Numbered from the stretch's first letter, positions 23,101 to 37,400 are shown. The stretch: DNA of 64,000 nucleotides from Periplaneta americana (GCF_040183065.1 NC_091119.1:194382543-194446542), one strand, 5' to 3'. The notes: generated by a model from the sequence alone, not told the origin. Numbers and translations: made by a program.

Positions 23101-24098
23101 ACAATCTATACACATTTCCAAATTGTTTTTATAACACAGCAAGTATATATTGTGTCTTACAGATAATTGAGCGTCTTTTATTTCGATCACATCTCTACGG
23201 GTAAAAAAAACATGATCATTATTACCTTGTAATTAATATTTCATACTATGAAAGAAAAAAATCTAACTCGTAAAGTAGGAAATGTGGTACTACTTTAAAA
23301 TAATTATAAACAAATATTTAGATTTCAGCTTTGATGTAGATCATTCTCTTCAGAACTTAACATTAGATTTCTTATTAAAATACGTTATTTCATAAGAAAT
23401 GTCAAAGCACACTTGATTTCCGTAAATCTTGTAGATCTTGCAACTGAGATCGTCAATCCTTATTTTTCTGAATTTAAAATTATGCTGCTGTTAATGTTTT
23501 AGAAACAGTGAAACATTTCTTAACACATTTTGATGTAACTGAACAAATTATGGAACAGTTATCACAATTTGAGGACATGGTTTCTTTCTTAGGAACAAGC
23601 AGTCCAAAATAACTGACATTTTTGTAAAATAATCACACGTTATTAAATAAAGATCACATAGGAAGAACAAGATTTAGTCAATTTCGTAAAAGTTTTCTGA
23701 ATTGCAGTTTGAGATGTAATATATCAGCCAGCTTTGACTCAGCAGACAGCATCTAGGGTCCACTGCCTCCTAGAGGAGCGGTAGTACATGTGGGGCTTTG
23801 GATTCGATTTGTGCTTCATTCATAACGTTAAGATTTCCTACAAATAACCTTACATTCTTCAAGAATATGTGTTATGAATTTGAATACCGGTACCATACTA
23901 TATTAGACTCAAAGATGGCTTAATTTTCAAGTTTTAAATTCCTCTTTCAAAATTTTACTAAATTGACTCGTTTTTCCTGTATGGTCTTGAAATGCTATTT
24001 CAAATGTTATTAAATGTCTTTTGTTTTTCTCACTTAAGTATGCGTTTTTCCTACAGACTCCATGAAACATATAAATTAATCCATTTTGAATCTTGCGT
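23101..24098. other. Intergenic, nothing recognised
   Basis: AT-rich single-copy-looking sequence. A short GC-richer stretch near 23750-23815 contains a TGGATTCGATT box that could be a very decayed SINE head, but I do not call it. Confidence 0.4.
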
Positions 24099-24834
24099 AC
24101 TTACTTGTGTTAATTATGTAAGTCTGTGAGGCTTACAGCTGTTTCGGTGCTTCATCACACCATCCTCAGAGCCTACTAGATCTCGGCGTCATCTCGAATT
24201 TCTCTGCCTATTGTGTGGGTGTGTTTGATTGTTGAAGAAAAGTGGAGTCAAATAGTGTGTGTGTACTGAAATTGATCTGTGTGTTGAGAATTTGATCAGG
24301 GTGTGTTTTAGTGTGTCTGTATATTTCGTATTGTTCTAGTGTGTTGAGTTTTTGGTTCTTGGGTTGTATGTGTAGGATTTCCATGTCCGCATTTATGTTA
24401 TTGTATGTATGGTTAGCATTGGTTATGTGATCGGAGTATGTAGATGTGTTGTGTCCTCTGGTTATTGCTTTAATATGTTCTTTGTAGCGTGTTTGGAATG
24501 ATCTGCCTGTCTGTCCAATGTAGAACTTGCCGCAGCTATTACATGTGAGTTTGTATACCTACACCTGTGTGGTCATATTTATTTGTTTGTATTTTTTGTG
24601 TGTTGAGATGTCTTTGTAGTGTGTTTTCTGTTCTGTATGCTATGCTGTATTTCTGCTTTCTGAATGAAGATGCGATCTTATGTGTGCTTTTGTTTTCTTA
24701 TGTTAGTGTGATGTATTTTTTGTGTTCTTGTGTTTGTGTTGTGTTTTGCGTGTTTTTGTGTTTGTTAAGTTTTTGTTTTGTCTTTCTTATGATGTTGTAA
24801 GCCGCACAGACTTACATAATTAACACGAGTAAGT
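24099..24834 (-). mobile_element. Penelope-like element with GIY-YIG domain and 39-bp inverted ends
   Basis: The minus strand reads the C-terminal linker and GIY-YIG nuclease of a Penelope-like RT: GVYKLTCNSCGKFYIGQTGR, then [19 protein letters not shown], and [20 protein letters not shown]. The RT domain is missing. The element is bounded by 39-bp inverted repeats with two mismatches (24099-24137 and 24796-24834, containing GTTAATTATGTAAGTCTGTG). Penelope elements are known to carry terminal repeats in either orientation. Confidence 0.85.
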
Positions 24835-25886
24835 CCGCTAGTTAATCAATTATTTATATAAATTAAGTTTTACTGTAGGCTACCTGCTGTATGTAATTTA
24901 TTTTTGACAGCAGTGGTGAACTTAATTATTTCAGACGTTGGCAAAGATGAGACACAAAAGTACTGGTCATTTAATTTACCAGCTTATTTTCTGGACTTAT
25001 TATATTGATATTATTGAAGCTTTTAAATATTATTTACAATATTTTTATTTGTGTGTTACGAATAAAGATATACAGTAATATCTTCCATATTGTTTTTTTT
25101 TTTTTTTTAATATTTTAATTCCTATCAAGGCAAGAGAAAAAAGTGTGACCTCTTTAATCATAAGGAATTCCTCAAAAGAAACAGCTGCAAAATATCTGGC
25201 ACAATGAAAATAAAATAAACAATTAACTAAGAACTTGTTAAAATTACCAATATACTTTATCTATACAATTTACAGACAGTACCGGTACTGTATCATATGT
25301 ATATTTGAAAAGTATTTTGTTTACAAATCTTCAGTAATTGAAGATATTTTCTTGCTTGTGAAGGCTGAAATTTCGTAATTTCATGCATCACTGTAAGTCC
25401 ACAGGCACATTATTCTTTCCTGAGTTGCACTGAAAGTGTCCACAAAATTGTGATTTTAAAAACTCGCTATCTTCAATTCTTTTACTCTACATGCTTCGTA
25501 CATAAAACTCGATATATTATGTAAAGTTTATATACATATCATTTTATATTAAGAGAAATATACAATTGATACAATAATCTATGAGTTAGGCCAAACATAT
25601 CATGAGATTTGGTAACCCACTGTCTACAGAACTTAAAATGTTTCTGTATAATATTTTAGCTAGAAAAAGATATTAACTATCTTTGAATTAAAAATCGCAC
25701 TAACACAGTGTTAGATTTTTTTCACTGCTACGGTACTCAGATGTCACATCCATACACGACCCCCGTGTTTCACTTCACAAGAGAAGATCCCCCAACACCA
25801 TTTGCCCTTCCCCTCGGGCACACTGCAACTTGAACCGATCAGGCACACACATATTCACACACGATTGGAAGCGGAATTGAGCACTG
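24835..25886. other. Between Penelope-like copy and DM4/12 stop codon
   Basis: Holds the presumed 3' UTR of the DM4/12 gene (read leftward from 25886). No clear ORF. A poly-T run lies at 25089-25108. I could not place the polyadenylation site. Confidence 0.4.
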
Positions 25887-26007
25887 TTACATTGCTTTGG
25901 CTGAAATATCTGATGAATCTAAAGTTACTTTAGAAGTCCTAGATTTTGACTCATCAACTTCATTCAAGAGTTCTTCATCCTCTTGTTCATGATCTGCGGC
26001 TTCTTTC
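25887..26007 (-). CDS. DM4/12 protein last coding exon
   Basis: Residues 247-286: an acidic then Ser/Thr-rich tail (KEAADHEQEDEELLNEVDES) and the stop TAA at 25887-25889. The acceptor is ATTACAG|. It is outside the conserved domain, so it rests on frame continuity alone. Confidence 0.8.
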
Positions 26008-29000
26008 CTGTAATAAATATGCGGCATATTATTAAAATCCATGTCTCGTAAACATGGAACAAACTTTACCTAACACTTCTTAGAGTTTATAATTAGGAGC
26101 CAAGATTCTAAAAAAATATACCCTCTAGAGAAGCTTACAATACAATTTAAGGGTACATGGAAAGAATATGATACTCGAGAGGAAATTAAACACACAATAA
26201 ATATGGGAAATGCGTGTTATTATTCGGTTGAGAAGCTTTTATCATCCAGTCAGCTGTGCAAAAATCTGAAAGTTAGAATTTATAAAACAGTTATATTACC
26301 GGTTGTTCTGTATGGTTGTGAAACTTGGACTCTCAATTTGAGAGAGGAACATAGGTTAAGGGTGTTTGAGAATAAGGGCTTAGGAAAATATTTGGGGCTA
26401 AGAGGGATGAAGTTACAGGAGAATGGAGAAAGTTACACAACACAGAACTGCACGCATTGTATTCTTCACCTGACATAATTAGGAACATTAAATCCAGACT
26501 TTTGAGATGGGCAGGGCATGTAGCACGTATGGGGGAATCCAGAAATGCATATAGAGTGTTAGTTGGGAGGCCGGAGGGAAAAAGACCTTTAGGGAGGCCG
26601 AGGCGTAGATGGGAAGATAATATTAAAATGGATTTGAGGGAGGTGGGATATGATGATAGGGAATGGATTAATCTTGCTCAGGATAGGGATCAATGGCGGG
26701 CTTATGTGAGGGCGGCAATGAACATCCAGGTTCATTAAAAGCCAGTAAGTAAGTATGGAAAGAACAATGAAAGTCACAATTCTCTTGAGGGGAGAGGACG
26801 ATATTTTTTGGTGAAAAATGAGTAAATTTTCAAAAATTGTTTTCTTTTAAAATACTCTCTAATATGTGTGGAATGTATTGCATAAGATTTTGTGGGTATT
26901 TGTGCCCTTATCAGATGTTGAGACGCCATTTTTAAACTTCCTGCGAGGACGGTATTTTGTGGTGAAAAATGAGTAAATTTAAAAAAAAAAATTTTTTTCT
27001 TTAAAATACCCTGTGATATGTGTGGAATGCATTGCATAACATTTTTTGGGTGTTTGTGCCCTTATCGGATGTTGAGACACCATTTTTAAACTTCCTGCGA
27101 GGACGGTATTTTGTGGTGAAGAATGAGTAAATTAAAAAAAAAAAAAATTTTTCTTTAAAATACTCTCTGATCATTTTTTGGGTATTTGTGCCCTTATCGG
27201 ATGTTGAGGCGCCATTTTTAAACTTTCTGCAAGGACGGTATTTTGTGATGAAGAATGAGTAAATTTTCAAAAAAATGTTTTTTTCTTTAAAATACCCTGT
27301 GATATGTGTGGAATGCATTGCATAACATTTTTTGGGTATTTGTGCCCTTATCGGATGTTGAGACGCCATTTTTAAACTTCCTGCGAGGACGGTATTTTGT
27401 GGTGAAAAATGAGTAAATTTTCAAAAGAAATTTTTTTTTCTTTAAAATACCCTGTGATATGTGTGGAATGCATTGCATAACATTTTGTGGGTATTTGTAC
27501 TCTTATCGGATGTTGAGACGCCATTTTTAAACTTCCTGCGAGGACGGTATTTTGTGGTGAAAAATGAGTAAATTTTCAAAAAAATTTTTTTTTCTTTAAA
27601 ATACCCTGTGTTATGTGTGGGATGCATTGCATAACATTTTGTGGGTATTTGTACCCTTATCGGATGTTGAGACGCCATTTTTAAACTTCCTGCAAGGACG
27701 GTATTTTGTGGTGAAAAATGAGTAAATAAAAAAAAAAATGTCTTTAAAATACCCTGTGATATGTGTGGAATGCATTGCATAACTTTTTGTTGGTATTTGT
27801 GCCCTTATCGGATGTTGAGACGCCATTTTTAAACTTCCTGCAAGGACGGTATTTTGTGGTGAAAAATGAGTAAATTAAAAAAAAAAATGTTTCTTTTTTC
27901 TTTAAAATACCCTGTGATATGTGTGGAATGCATTGCATAACATTTTGTGGGTATTTGTGTCCTTATCGGATGTTGAGACGCCACTTTTAAACTTCCTGCA
28001 AGGACGGTATTTTGTGATATTTTAACATTTTTACCTTCCTTAACACTGGTATTTCGAATATAGTGGTGATAAACTGAACAAACTCTGAATTTGAACCACT
28101 ATGTGGTAACAGTGGCGGCCGGGTAGCTCAGTTGGTAAAGCAGCTGGCTACGGACTGAAAGGTCCGGGGTTCGATCCCAGGTGGTGACAGGATTTTTTCT
28201 CGTTGCCAAACTTTCAGAACGGCCCCGAGGTTCACTCAGCCTCCTATAAAATTGAGTACCGGGTCTTTCCCGGGGGTAAAAGGCGGTCAGAGCGTGGTGC
28301 CGACCACACCACCTCATTCTAGTGCCGAGGTCATGGAAAGCATGGGGCTCTACCTCCATGCCCCTCAAGTGCCTTCATGGCATGTTATGGGGATACCTTT
28401 ACCTTTTATGTGGTAACAGTGTCTCGAGTTTAGCTGAAAATATTATGTTTTCAGTTATAAATAAATGAAGATAGAAACAAGTATGGTGTGAAGAGTATAA
28501 AAAGGGTAGGAATTCTATCCCTATAAATAATGTTACTGTATAGCTAAACTTGTTCACTTACGAGTATTTATTTTCTTGTGATGTCAGGAAGAGTGACTTG
28601 GGGCATGCCTTGTAATAGCGCCAACACTCTCCGTGCCCGTGCTCTTGGCCCGCACGCTCTGCATTCACATACTCTTCAAGCACATCGGCAAAAGGAGACT
28701 TGCTTGCTCTGGAGAAAATACAAAACATGAGTTATGAATTCTGTGCTCTAAAAGAATTTGTTTTGAAGCGAGATGAAATATTTTTCTTGGAAACAATAAA
28801 TTTTCAGTGGAGTAGGCTACATATTTTGTGCAGGTTGTAAATGTTAAATGTTTCCGAACTTTGCTGTATATATGTCAATTCTTTTTTTTAAATAATTGCA
28901 CATAATGCCAATGTAAAAGGGTATTGTCACTAATCGACACCTAATGGTGAGATGAAAGGAACAGACTATCAGTAGAAGCAGTAAAGGGTATTGTAACAGT

Positions 29001-29142
29001 ACAATATAATCCATGTTGAATCTTATTAATATTATTATTATTATTATTACTATTATTATTATTATTATTATTACTATTATTATTATTATTATTATTATTA
29101 TTGTTATTATTATTATTATTGTTATTATTATTATTATTGTTA

Positions 29143-29212
<70 letters not shown>

Positions 29213-31336
29213 ACAAAACAACCTCTAATGAAGTTCTCAGATCTATGTATTTTGGCTATGTACATTCCCAGATTCAGTATGGCATACCATTATGGGGCGC
29301 AAAAAGCAAAATTACGGAAATTTTTAAGCTACAGAAGAAAATTATAAAAATTATGAAACAAGCACCTGTAAGGTCGCAAAGTAAAGCAATTTTTAGGGAA
29401 TTCAAAATTCTGCTAGTACCTTGTATATACATTCTAGAAACAGTGTCTTTCATTCATGAAAACAAAGCAAAATTCAAATTGAATTCAGACTACCACATGT
29501 ATCAAACAAGAACATCAAATCATATCCACTCATAAAATAACCACAAGTCTTAAAAGTATTTTACATAGAGGCATAAATATATATAATAAAATTCCAAGCT
29601 CATAATAAGTAGTAAACAAAAGAAGTTTAAAAGCATGGTCAACAGGTTGCTGCTGCATCATATGCCATATACTGTAGAGGAATTTATGTCTTTAGACCTT
29701 GCAGAAAATGCCTATTAATGTGTAATTGTATCATGTCAGCAGATGTCCTGCAATAACAAAGCTACGAATTCATAAATATGTCCATAGTATAATCAGAAAC
29801 TAGATTAAGACTTAGAAATAAGATTGACGAAGCCATGATTTGTAAAGATCTTTATGGTGAATAAATTACTATTACTACTATTACTATTTCGTACATTACT
29901 TTTAACATTTGAATATAAATAAACACCGAAACAGCTGTAAGCCACACATGCTTACACAATTAACACGAGTAAGATCGCCATTTAATCAATTATTTATAAG
30001 TACAATATAATTCGAAGTATTTTACATGTAAAGAATTTCACACCTATAATCCCCAGAGCTACTGAAGGACATTTCCTCTTCACACAAGTATGAACAATAA
30101 AATTGAAAGATTAATAACAATGTATAGCTTTGGTATTGTGTTTGCCTATGTTGTTGCTGTTGTTATCTAATGCCGGGCTTTGGCAACGAAGCCATTAGAG
30201 TTCTTGCTCTCCAATATTTCTCTGTGGTGGATCCATCAGGTAGAACTTCACAGGTTTGTAGATGATCTTCAGTCATTTCTTCTTCTTTGTTGCATAGAGG
30301 GCAATTTGGATTTGTGTAAATTCCTATTTTATTCAAGTGTTTGGCCAAATAATCGTGTTCTGTAAGCAGTCTGAATTTTGCTACTGCAGATTTACGTGGG
30401 ATTTCTGGAATAATTTCTGTTTTTTTTTTTATTAAAATGCTCCATTTTTTATCTTTGGCTTTGGTACATAGTGCTTGGTTTTGCTTGATTTTATATTTAT
30501 TTTTAATTAGTCTTTTGATGGATGTAAAAGGTAGGCTTGTATTTGTATTCTGAATTAAATTGGATCCTTTTTTGGCAAGAAAGTCAGCAGTTTCATTTCC
30601 AGCAATTCCGCAATGTGCAGGTATCCATTGCAATTGAATTCTTTTCTGTAGTTTTTGAAGTTGTTGGATCATTTTGTGACATTCTTTAATTTGGATTGAC
30701 ATCATTTTATATGAATTTATTGCATATAATGCTGCTTTTTGATCAGAGAGAATGACAGCATTTTGAAATTTATCTATTCTGTATAGTAGGTGTTGGAGTG
30801 AGATATGAATAGCCATTATTTCCGCATCAAAATTTGTTGTATGATGTCCTGCTGGTTGATAAAATGAGAATAACGCACACGTAATTCCTGATCCTGAGTT
30901 GTTATCGATAGTAGACCCATCTGTGTAGATATGTGACCATTCTTCTGGTGGGTATCTATTGTTCACAGCTTCTAATGCCAGCGCTTTTAGTACAGGTTTG
31001 GAAGTTTCAGATTTTGTAACTGGTTCTTCTAAATCTAGTTGAATGTTAATTGGTTCGAATGTTAGAGGGTTTTCTCTGCTTAAAATGCTTTCTTTAGATT
31101 TAGGGAGATTCAATTCTGTTTTTATTTCCGTGTTTGCCTATTGTTTTTATTGTTCTCAGTGAATGAAAAGGAATTTAATGTCTTATCAGGCTTTTTTTTT
31201 TTAATGTCCCGCTTTTTTCCTTCAAATGTCTTCCTTTTGAACATTTTGATTTGGTCACCCTACAAAAAGGTGACATATTACAAAAAACAAATTTTACAGG
31301 AGACAATAAAAACTTTCTAATTCCTGCAAATCATGT

Positions 31337-31401
<65 letters not shown>

Positions 31402-34400
31402 ATTAAGTTACCTGTGCCAAAATATGTAGACTGGTACAGAGAACTTAATTTTTGTATATATACATACAGAACATCATTTGCAGGAATTAGAAAGTTTTTG
31501 TTGTTTCTTGTAAAATTTGTTTTTTGTAACATGTCACCTTAAGTAATTGTATTACTTTTATTAGTTTCGAACATGTCTTTTGTGGAGAGGCGATTGTATT
31601 ATTACCGGTACTAGTTTCTTTCTGCGAGAGGCGATTCGTTTATGTTTGTTTTATTAGTTTTGAACACAATCGATTTTTGTTTATAACAGAAGAACAGCAA
31701 TACTAGGAGAAATGAACAAACATTGTTAAAATGAGTTCAAACGAAGATTTATATATTGAAAATGCTGCGAATTCTGCAATGGAATGTTTAGTACCGGTAC
31801 CATCAAAATCCTGCGTCATCTGCAGGAATTAATGTAACAAGTTGTGAATATATTGTTAAGGTTTATAATAAATAAAATAAATTCGATTTAATTTAATTTA
31901 ATGTGTGGTTCACATTACGTAACCAGTTGGGTAATAATAACAGTATCATTACGTAACTGGCTGCGTAATAGAAATATCATTACCTAAATAGTTGCGTAAT
32001 GAATGTCTTTACAACATTTTTATTAGTGATATACAGTCCACATTACATAAAGTAGATAAAGACTATAATTTATCCCATTTCAATGCTTTCAACAAACAGT
32101 TGAAATTTGTAATATTAATACAGCAACAAACTTATATTAAAAAATGTACTTCTGGAAAGAGGAAAAATAAGCTATTTACATTGTAATCACTCATTGAAAT
32201 TTTAAATATTTTGTGACAATATAATTTGAGAACTTACAAAATTACATGCAGATGATTTTAAATTGTCAGAAGCTTGCAAATTCACAGATTAGATTATGTT
32301 CTTTATTTAGAGGAGATATAAACATAAGATAATGGTGATGTTACAGCTGTAACTTACGTGAAGAAGAGTTTCACTATTTCTCCAATCAGACCGAAGTGGT
32401 GCAGAGACTGGCCGTGAACTTCACAGATGGCTCGCAGGAGACATGCCTTGCCATCCATCCCGAAGTTGGCAAGCATATCTTCTACCACTATATAAAGAAG
32501 TGCCCTGTGGAAATCAAATATCATTCAATTTTTCTTCATGTTTAGCAGCTTTTTAAAAGAGAATACAGTTTCTTGTGTGTGAATACATGTTTAACAACGT
32601 TTGAACGTAAAGAATATTATTTTTATAGTTTTAGTGATGTGGCCATTCATATCCTGTAGTTCATAAATGTGTCTCAATCAGGGGCGTATACTGGTTAAAG
32701 GGTTTGGGCTACAGCTGACCCTATTATTACACAAAATATATCTAACAATTACTTTAATTTTAATTACTATGGTAAAACTAATAATACAAAATTATTACAT
32801 TATGTTATATTATAAACTTTTTCTTTTGTAATTTCCTTGGGCTACCGCCGGTAGTCCCAGTAGCCCGCAAAATACGCCCCTGGCTCTCAATCTACATATG
32901 ATAATTATACTTAAGTGAAAGATGGCTGAAATGAGTTGGTATATCATTTATCAATTTCAGTAGGTATATAACACTTTCTGATTACCAGTATAATTATCTA
33001 TTATTTTCGATTACAGGTACACAGAATATGATAATATGGATTATCAGATTAGAATCTGAAAACGGTGATGAATCCAGGGTGTGGTGTTGAACATCACAAA
33101 TGCTAACCACACCTACAGAGACATCAACACAGACATGGAAATACTACACATCCAACCAAAAAGCCAGAAACTAAACACACTAGAACAATATGAAATATAC
33201 AGACACACAAAAACACACCCCAATGAAATTCTCAACACACAACTCAATTTCAGAACACACACACTCTTTGACTCCAAATTACACAAACACACCCTCACAG
33301 GAAGCAAAACAAGAGGCGCCAAAACCAGCAACGACCAGTTCTGAAGAAGACCAATAATAGGTTGAAACATGTAAACCAGGTATGATAGAATTTAACACGA
33401 GAAAATCATATAATACATATTCCGAAGTGATATAGTGTTAAAAGTTGTGTAATCAAGATGTAGAATATTGTGACGTAAATAAAAATATTTTACAATTTTT
33501 CTGTATTAAAATTTGTTTGTTTTATCTTAATAGAAGTCATACAATGCTCCATAACAAATACTCCATCACTTAAATATTGGTTTTGAAGGCTGGTGCAAAA
33601 TTTCCCCATCACATAGATAACTTTGCTCCACTTTTTAAAAAATGTAATAGGAGTAACCTAAGTATTTTTTGTTGAACATGGTAATACCAATACCTCCTAT
33701 TTAACCCAAATTAGTTAATAAAATTAACTCTGTCAAAAAAATAATAATTTCGTAAAAATGCCATTTTCTAAGTCTATTTTAATTAAAATATCAGAAAAAT
33801 AGAGCAAAGTAACCCAAAGTTACGGTAAGTAAATAAATAAATAAATAAGATTAAAAGATAATATACTGTGAAAAAGCTGATTACTGTATAATGAAAGATA
33901 GTTGAAAATGTGCCCACTTTTGAAGAAATACTGAAATATGAAATGTATCTTCGGCAGTGTACAAGAAATGCAGTCTAGTTATATAATTACTATAAGTAAA
34001 GTAGCCTTCATAATAATATACCTGCTGCAGTCATATAAAGACACTAAGTGAAAGCCACTTCCAAAGAAGATAGCGCTGGAACTCATAGGATTTAGAGGAT
34101 GATGCAAACAACATCGAAACTAGTCAATCAGGCAACATAACAACAAAATTTATAATGTTAACACAGTGAAAGCTTTAATTATTTAAAATATATTAACAGC
34201 TCATCAGAGAAAATAAAAACAAAAATAAAACATTGTTACAAAATATCCCATTTTACAATTTTCATAACTTTTTATATTGATGGAAAGTTTACAAAATAAT
34301 ATTTTATAAAATTGTATTTCCTTTTAAAGATGAATAAAATGGTAATTTTAATGCAATGTTTTATGTGTGCTACATTTTTTTTTTTAACTTTCTTTAACGA

Positions 34401-37400
34401 AGTCTCTTGCACTATGAACTTTTAAGGCAAATAAAGAATCTGAAATGCATGACATTAGGAACTTTAATTAGAGCAGTTTTAATCGATATGTTTAATTCGA
34501 CTTTGTATTTTGTTCACCACTAGCAACTTTAGAGAAATTAAAATGTATTGCCGAAACCCGGGATCGAACCAGGGACCTTTAGATCTTCAGTCTAACGCTC
34601 TCCCAACTGAGCTATTTCGGCGCATGACGTATGCTTTCTTCCGAAGTTAAATTCACCTAGTCATGGAACACGTGACTAACAATAGCGTGCGTAAGTGTAA
34701 TGATATAATAGTCACGTGAGATACAAGAGATACGGCTATTGCATAATATGCTTACTTTGAATCGTAACATATTACATTTGTGAGGTTATTTCAAAGTTTG
34801 GACCTTTTGAAATCATGAAACTTTGTTAAAAATAAGGTTAACACATAAAAACTAAAAGTAAATTCACTCGCACAATAATTTAACTTTACCTGTAAGCTGA
34901 AGCGATTAATACGATATTTAAATACGACCACCATTTTGTTCTTCAGTCATTAATGGTTCCGGCCAGAGATAAAACAATGGCAGGGTAACATTATAGACCT
35001 ATGTAGGCTATATAGTGGAAATTCACTGTGCACATCTCAATGCCTATTCAGAGCTATTTCGAGACACGAAGTGTTCTACAGCCGCCATTAAATTTACCTA
35101 GTCATGATTGCCATGAATCACGTGACTAACACACATTACGGCAGACGGCCGATTTGACGCCACACAAACACAAATGATGATCTTTTTTACGAAACGGAAT
35201 GATGAGGGAGAAATTCTGGAGAATGTTGGTGGAATGATAATGATAAAAAAAATAAAATAAATTTATTCCTAGAATAAAGATACATACTGGGATGTTTGTG
35301 TAAAAAATCACTCTAGCACCCCCAGAAAGAGTATATATTTGTGCTCAGATGGCATCTCACAAAATGTTTAATTAATTAAATAAATGACTGAATGAATAAA
35401 TAAATAACTGAAAAACATGAAATAAATGAATAAATAAAGAAATAAACGAATAAATAAAAAATAAACGAATAGATAAAGAAATAAATAAACAGAGAAACAA
35501 ACAAATAAATAAGCAAATACGAGTAAATAAATAAATGAATAAATAAATGTGAAAAATATGAAATAGATAATAAAATAAAGAAATAAACGAACAAATCAAG
35601 AAATAAACGAATAAATAAAAAATAAATAACGAAATATACGAATAAATAAATGAATGAGTAAATAAAGACATAAATGAATAAATAAACACATAAACGAATA
35701 GACAAAGAAATTTACGAACACATAAAGGAATAAACGAATAAAGAAGTAAACGAATAAATAAAGAAGTAAACGAACAAATAAAGAAATAAATGAATAAGTA
35801 AAGAAACGTATAAATAAAGAAATGAACGAATAAATAAAAAATACACGAATAAATAAAAAATAAACGAATAAATAAATACATACAGAAATAAACGAATAAA
35901 TAAAGACATAAACAAATAGATAATGAAATGAACGAACAGATAAAGAAATAAACGAAGACATAAAGAAATAAACGAATAAATAAAGAAGTAAACGAATAAA
36001 TAAAGAAGTAAATGAATAAATATAGAAATAATTGAATAATAAATAAACGAATAAATAAAGAAGTAAACGAATAAATAAAGAAATAAACGAATAAGTAAAG
36101 AAACGTATGAATAAAGAAATGAACGAATAAATAAAAATTAAACGAATAAATAAATAAATACATAAAGAAATAAACGAATAAATAAAGACATAAACAAATA
36201 GATAATGAAATGAACGAACAGATAAAGAAATAAATGAACAGATAAAGAAATAAACGAATAAATATAGAAAATAATTGAATAATAAATAAACGAATAAATA
36301 AATAAATAAATAAATGAATAAATAAAGAAGTAAACTAATAAATAAAGAAATAAACGAATAAGTAAAGAAACGTATAAATAAAGAAATGAACGAATAAATA
36401 AAAAATATACGAATAAATAAAAATTAAATGAATGAATAAATACATAAAGAACTAAACGAATAAATAAATAAAGACATAAACAAATAGATAATGAAATGAA
36501 CGAACAGATAAAGAAATAAACGAATAAATAAAGACATAAACAAATAGATAAAGAAATAAACGAATAAATAAAGACATAAACAAATAGATAATGAAATGAA
36601 CGAACAGATAAAGAAATAAACGAACAGATAAAGAAATAAACGAATAAATAAAGACATAAACAAATACATAAAGAAATAAACGAATAAATAAAGACATAAA
36701 CAAATAGATAATGAAATGAACGAACAGATAAAGAAATAAACGAACAGATAAAGAAATAAACGAATAAATAAAGACATAAACAAATACATAAAGAAATAAA
36801 CGAATAAATAAAGACATAAACAAATAGATAATGAAATGAACGAACAGATAAAGAAATAAACGAACAGATAAAGAAATAAACGAATAAATAAAGACATAAA
36901 CAAATACATAAATAAATAAACGAATAAATAAAGACATAAACAAATAGATAATGAAATGAACGAACAGATAAAGAAATAAACGAACAGATAAAGAAATAAA
37001 CGAATAAATAAAGACATAAACAAATAGATAATGAAATGAACGAACAGATAAAGAAATAAACGAATAAATAAAGAAATGAATAATAAATAAATGAATAAAT
37101 AAACGTATAAATAAAGAAATAAATCAATAGACAAACAAACAATCAAGCAAATAAATAAATAAATAATTGAAACTGAAGTAGGAACTAAAATTAACCAGTT
37201 TGTAGCTTATTCATTCTCATTGGATTTAAATACAGATAGAAATGACAAAACTCAACTCTTCATCTGTTGCTGAGCGTCTGTTTTTCTTAAAGCTAATACT
37301 AGAACATATCAGAGCTCTGACAACTGATGAGATAAGAGTGCCTACCATTTCTCCTTCCTCTCCGAACAGACCACTTTCTGTGTTGAGCGGTTAGGCACTA

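Noticed and set aside
24567-24800. Plus-strand Cys/Phe/Leu ORF
   Set aside because: It is the antisense of the linker and GIY-YIG region of the Penelope-like element.
26774-27938. A chain of overlapping minus ORFs with repeating NTVLAGSLKMASQH-type peptides
   Set aside because: They follow the 155-bp satellite unit by unit and break wherever the homopolymer length changes.
28844-29228. Poly-Ile, poly-Asn and poly-Leu ORFs
   Set aside because: Artefacts of the (ATT)n microsatellite on both strands.
35372-37146. Minus-strand ORFs of up to 334 codons rich in Leu, Phe, Tyr and Ser
   Set aside because: They translate a stop-free tetranucleotide satellite in several overlapping frames; no start context, splice sites or domain.
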